NCBI GenBank assembly: GCA_030345135.1
Contig: CP128386.1
Location: 3,063,677 to 3,127,676, forward strand
Reading direction: 5' to 3'
DNA: 64,000 bases
Origin: Chitinophagaceae bacterium DXS
Lineage (GTDB): Bacteria > Bacteroidota > Bacteroidia > Chitinophagales > Chitinophagaceae
The notes under the pieces were generated by a model. It ran no database searches and had not been told where the DNA came from. It was given only the letters and a program-made list of their open reading frames with translations. Position 1 is the first letter of the stretch, and the number at the start of each line of letters is the position of its first letter. Position numbers and translations under genes: made by a program. Below, piece after piece: positions 63,232 through 64,000 of this stretch.

Positions 63232-64000
63232 ATGAAATACTCCTGTAGTTTTCATGGCACGGGCATGCCCTCTATGCCCCATTTTAATCAACTTTTTAAT
63301 CTCCTCTGCAAAACAATGCGCATTGTAACGTTAACTGTAACAATATTATGCACCACTGCATTTATGTTATTGGCACGGGATACCAATGCCCAGAAACTGA
63401 ATGAAGTGAGGCTTTCGCTCAAAGTAAAAGGCGAAAGACTGGATAAGATTTTGAAGAAAATAGAAAGCGAGACCACGTTTAGATTCGTTGTAGATGCAGC
63501 CGTTGCACAGAGTGTGCAAAACATTACAGTATCCGCCAACGAGGCCACATTAACAGATGTACTGGATAATATTCTTACACCCAATCACCTTTCGTATGAA
63601 CAGGATGGTAATAACATCATCATCAAAAAAGACCCGCAACACATATCAGGCAACAAGTCCTACGACCTTACTCAATTTAATGGCTTTTTAAAGTTCAAAG
63701 AAGTTGTAAAGGGTACTGTTGTAGATGAAAAAAATGTTCCGCTGGCCAATGTCACCGTACAGGAAAAAGGCACCAGCAACGGTACCGTAACTAAAGAAGA
63801 TGGATCGTTCAGCATTTCGGTAGAAGATGCCAACGCCATACTCTCTTTTAGTTTTGTCGGCTACCAAACACGGGAAATAAAAGTGCAGCGCAACAAGCCG
63901 GTACAGGCAACGCTGATCTCAGAAACTTCACGCCTGAATGATGTGATTGTGGTAGGTTATGCTACACAAAAGAAAACTTCATCTACAGCAGCTGTTTCTT
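63232..64000 (+). CDS. SusC/RagA-family TonB-linked outer-membrane protein with STN domain (partial)
   Basis: Cut by the window end; 256 codons visible. The ATG at 63232 gives a long N-terminus; a second Met at about 63316 (MRIVTLTVTILCTTAFMLL) may be the true start, as it begins a signal helix. An STN domain follows (VKGERLDKILKKIESETTF, RFVVDAAVAQSVQNITVSA), then a carboxypeptidase regulatory-like domain (VKGTVVDEKNVPLANVTVQE) and the beginning of the plug (DVIVVGYATQKKTSSTAAV). It belongs with the sigma and FecR genes upstream. Confidence 0.92.
   Translation, partial: MKYSCSFHGTGMPSMPHFNQLFNLLCKTMRIVTLTVTILCTTAFMLLARDTNAQKLNEVRLSLKVKGERLDKILKKIESETTFRFVVDAAVAQSVQNITVSANEATLTDVLDNILTPNHLSYEQDGNNIIIKKDPQHISGNKSYDLTQFNGFLKFKEVVKGTVVDEKNVPLANVTVQEKGTSNGTVTKEDGSFSISVEDANAILSFSFVGYQTREIKVQRNKPVQATLISETSRLNDVIVVGYATQKKTSSTAAVS

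Overview
The window looks like the chromosome of a Bacteroidota bacterium, most likely a Chitinophagaceae-type soil or plant-associated glycan degrader. Evidence: three complete SusC/SusD pairs plus the start of a fourth SusC, two ECF sigma/FecR anti-sigma pairs, a type IX secretion (T9SS) adhesin cassette with a CHU_C-type C-terminus, GH92 and GH71/99-like enzymes, and many AT-rich intergenic tandem/inverted repeats. No rRNA, tRNA, CRISPR array, integrase or transposase was seen.

Layout. 58-1112 (-): a small lipoprotein and a zinc-ribbon membrane protein. 1471-16419 (-): a T9SS cassette, read adhesin -> PorP/SprF-like -> OmpA/PD40 protein. The adhesin gene is interrupted by a one-base frameshift in a C6 tract (15840-15845); without it there would be one ~3957-residue protein with a lectin N-terminus, 19 tandem ~134-residue domains and a sorting domain. 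16850-19129 (+): a NUDIX hydrolase and an L,D-transpeptidase. 19229-19873: a non-coding tandem array of alternating short and long units. 20090-26123 (+): a GH71/99-like enzyme, then a four-gene SGNH / SxtJ / DUF5989 / carbamoyltransferase operon. 26294-28855 (-): a membrane-anchored LamG/kelch/winged-helix regulator, divergent from a SusC-SusD-GH92 locus (29215-36336). 36524-38221: a VOC protein and an alpha/beta hydrolase.

38508-45648 (-): an operon of a YdcF-like protein, a secreted propeller-like protein, SusC and SusD, ended by a clear terminator. 45946-46389 (-): an AhpD/CMD-like protein. 47391-54172 (-): sigma, FecR, STN-containing SusC and SusD in the classical trans-envelope signalling order. 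54548-57875 (-): a probable copper locus with a CxGxC small membrane protein, an MbnP-like lipoprotein, an MbnH-like di-haem protein and a beta-barrel-like protein with a CxxCxC motif. 58024-60678 (-): a second GH71/99-like enzyme followed by a ceramidase-like hydrolase. 60970-64000 (+): a second sigma, FecR, STN-SusC locus, cut by the window end.

How the parts may work together. The two GH71/99-like genes and the SusC of the GH92 locus share a similar ~40-bp AT-rich motif with repeated TTAAC/TTAAT cores about 60-135 bp upstream of their starts, so they may form one regulon for mannose-rich glycans. The adjacent membrane-bound winged-helix protein is an obvious candidate regulator, though nothing in the sequence proves the link. 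Intergenic regions carry several families of short-period inverted repeats, mostly at gene ends.
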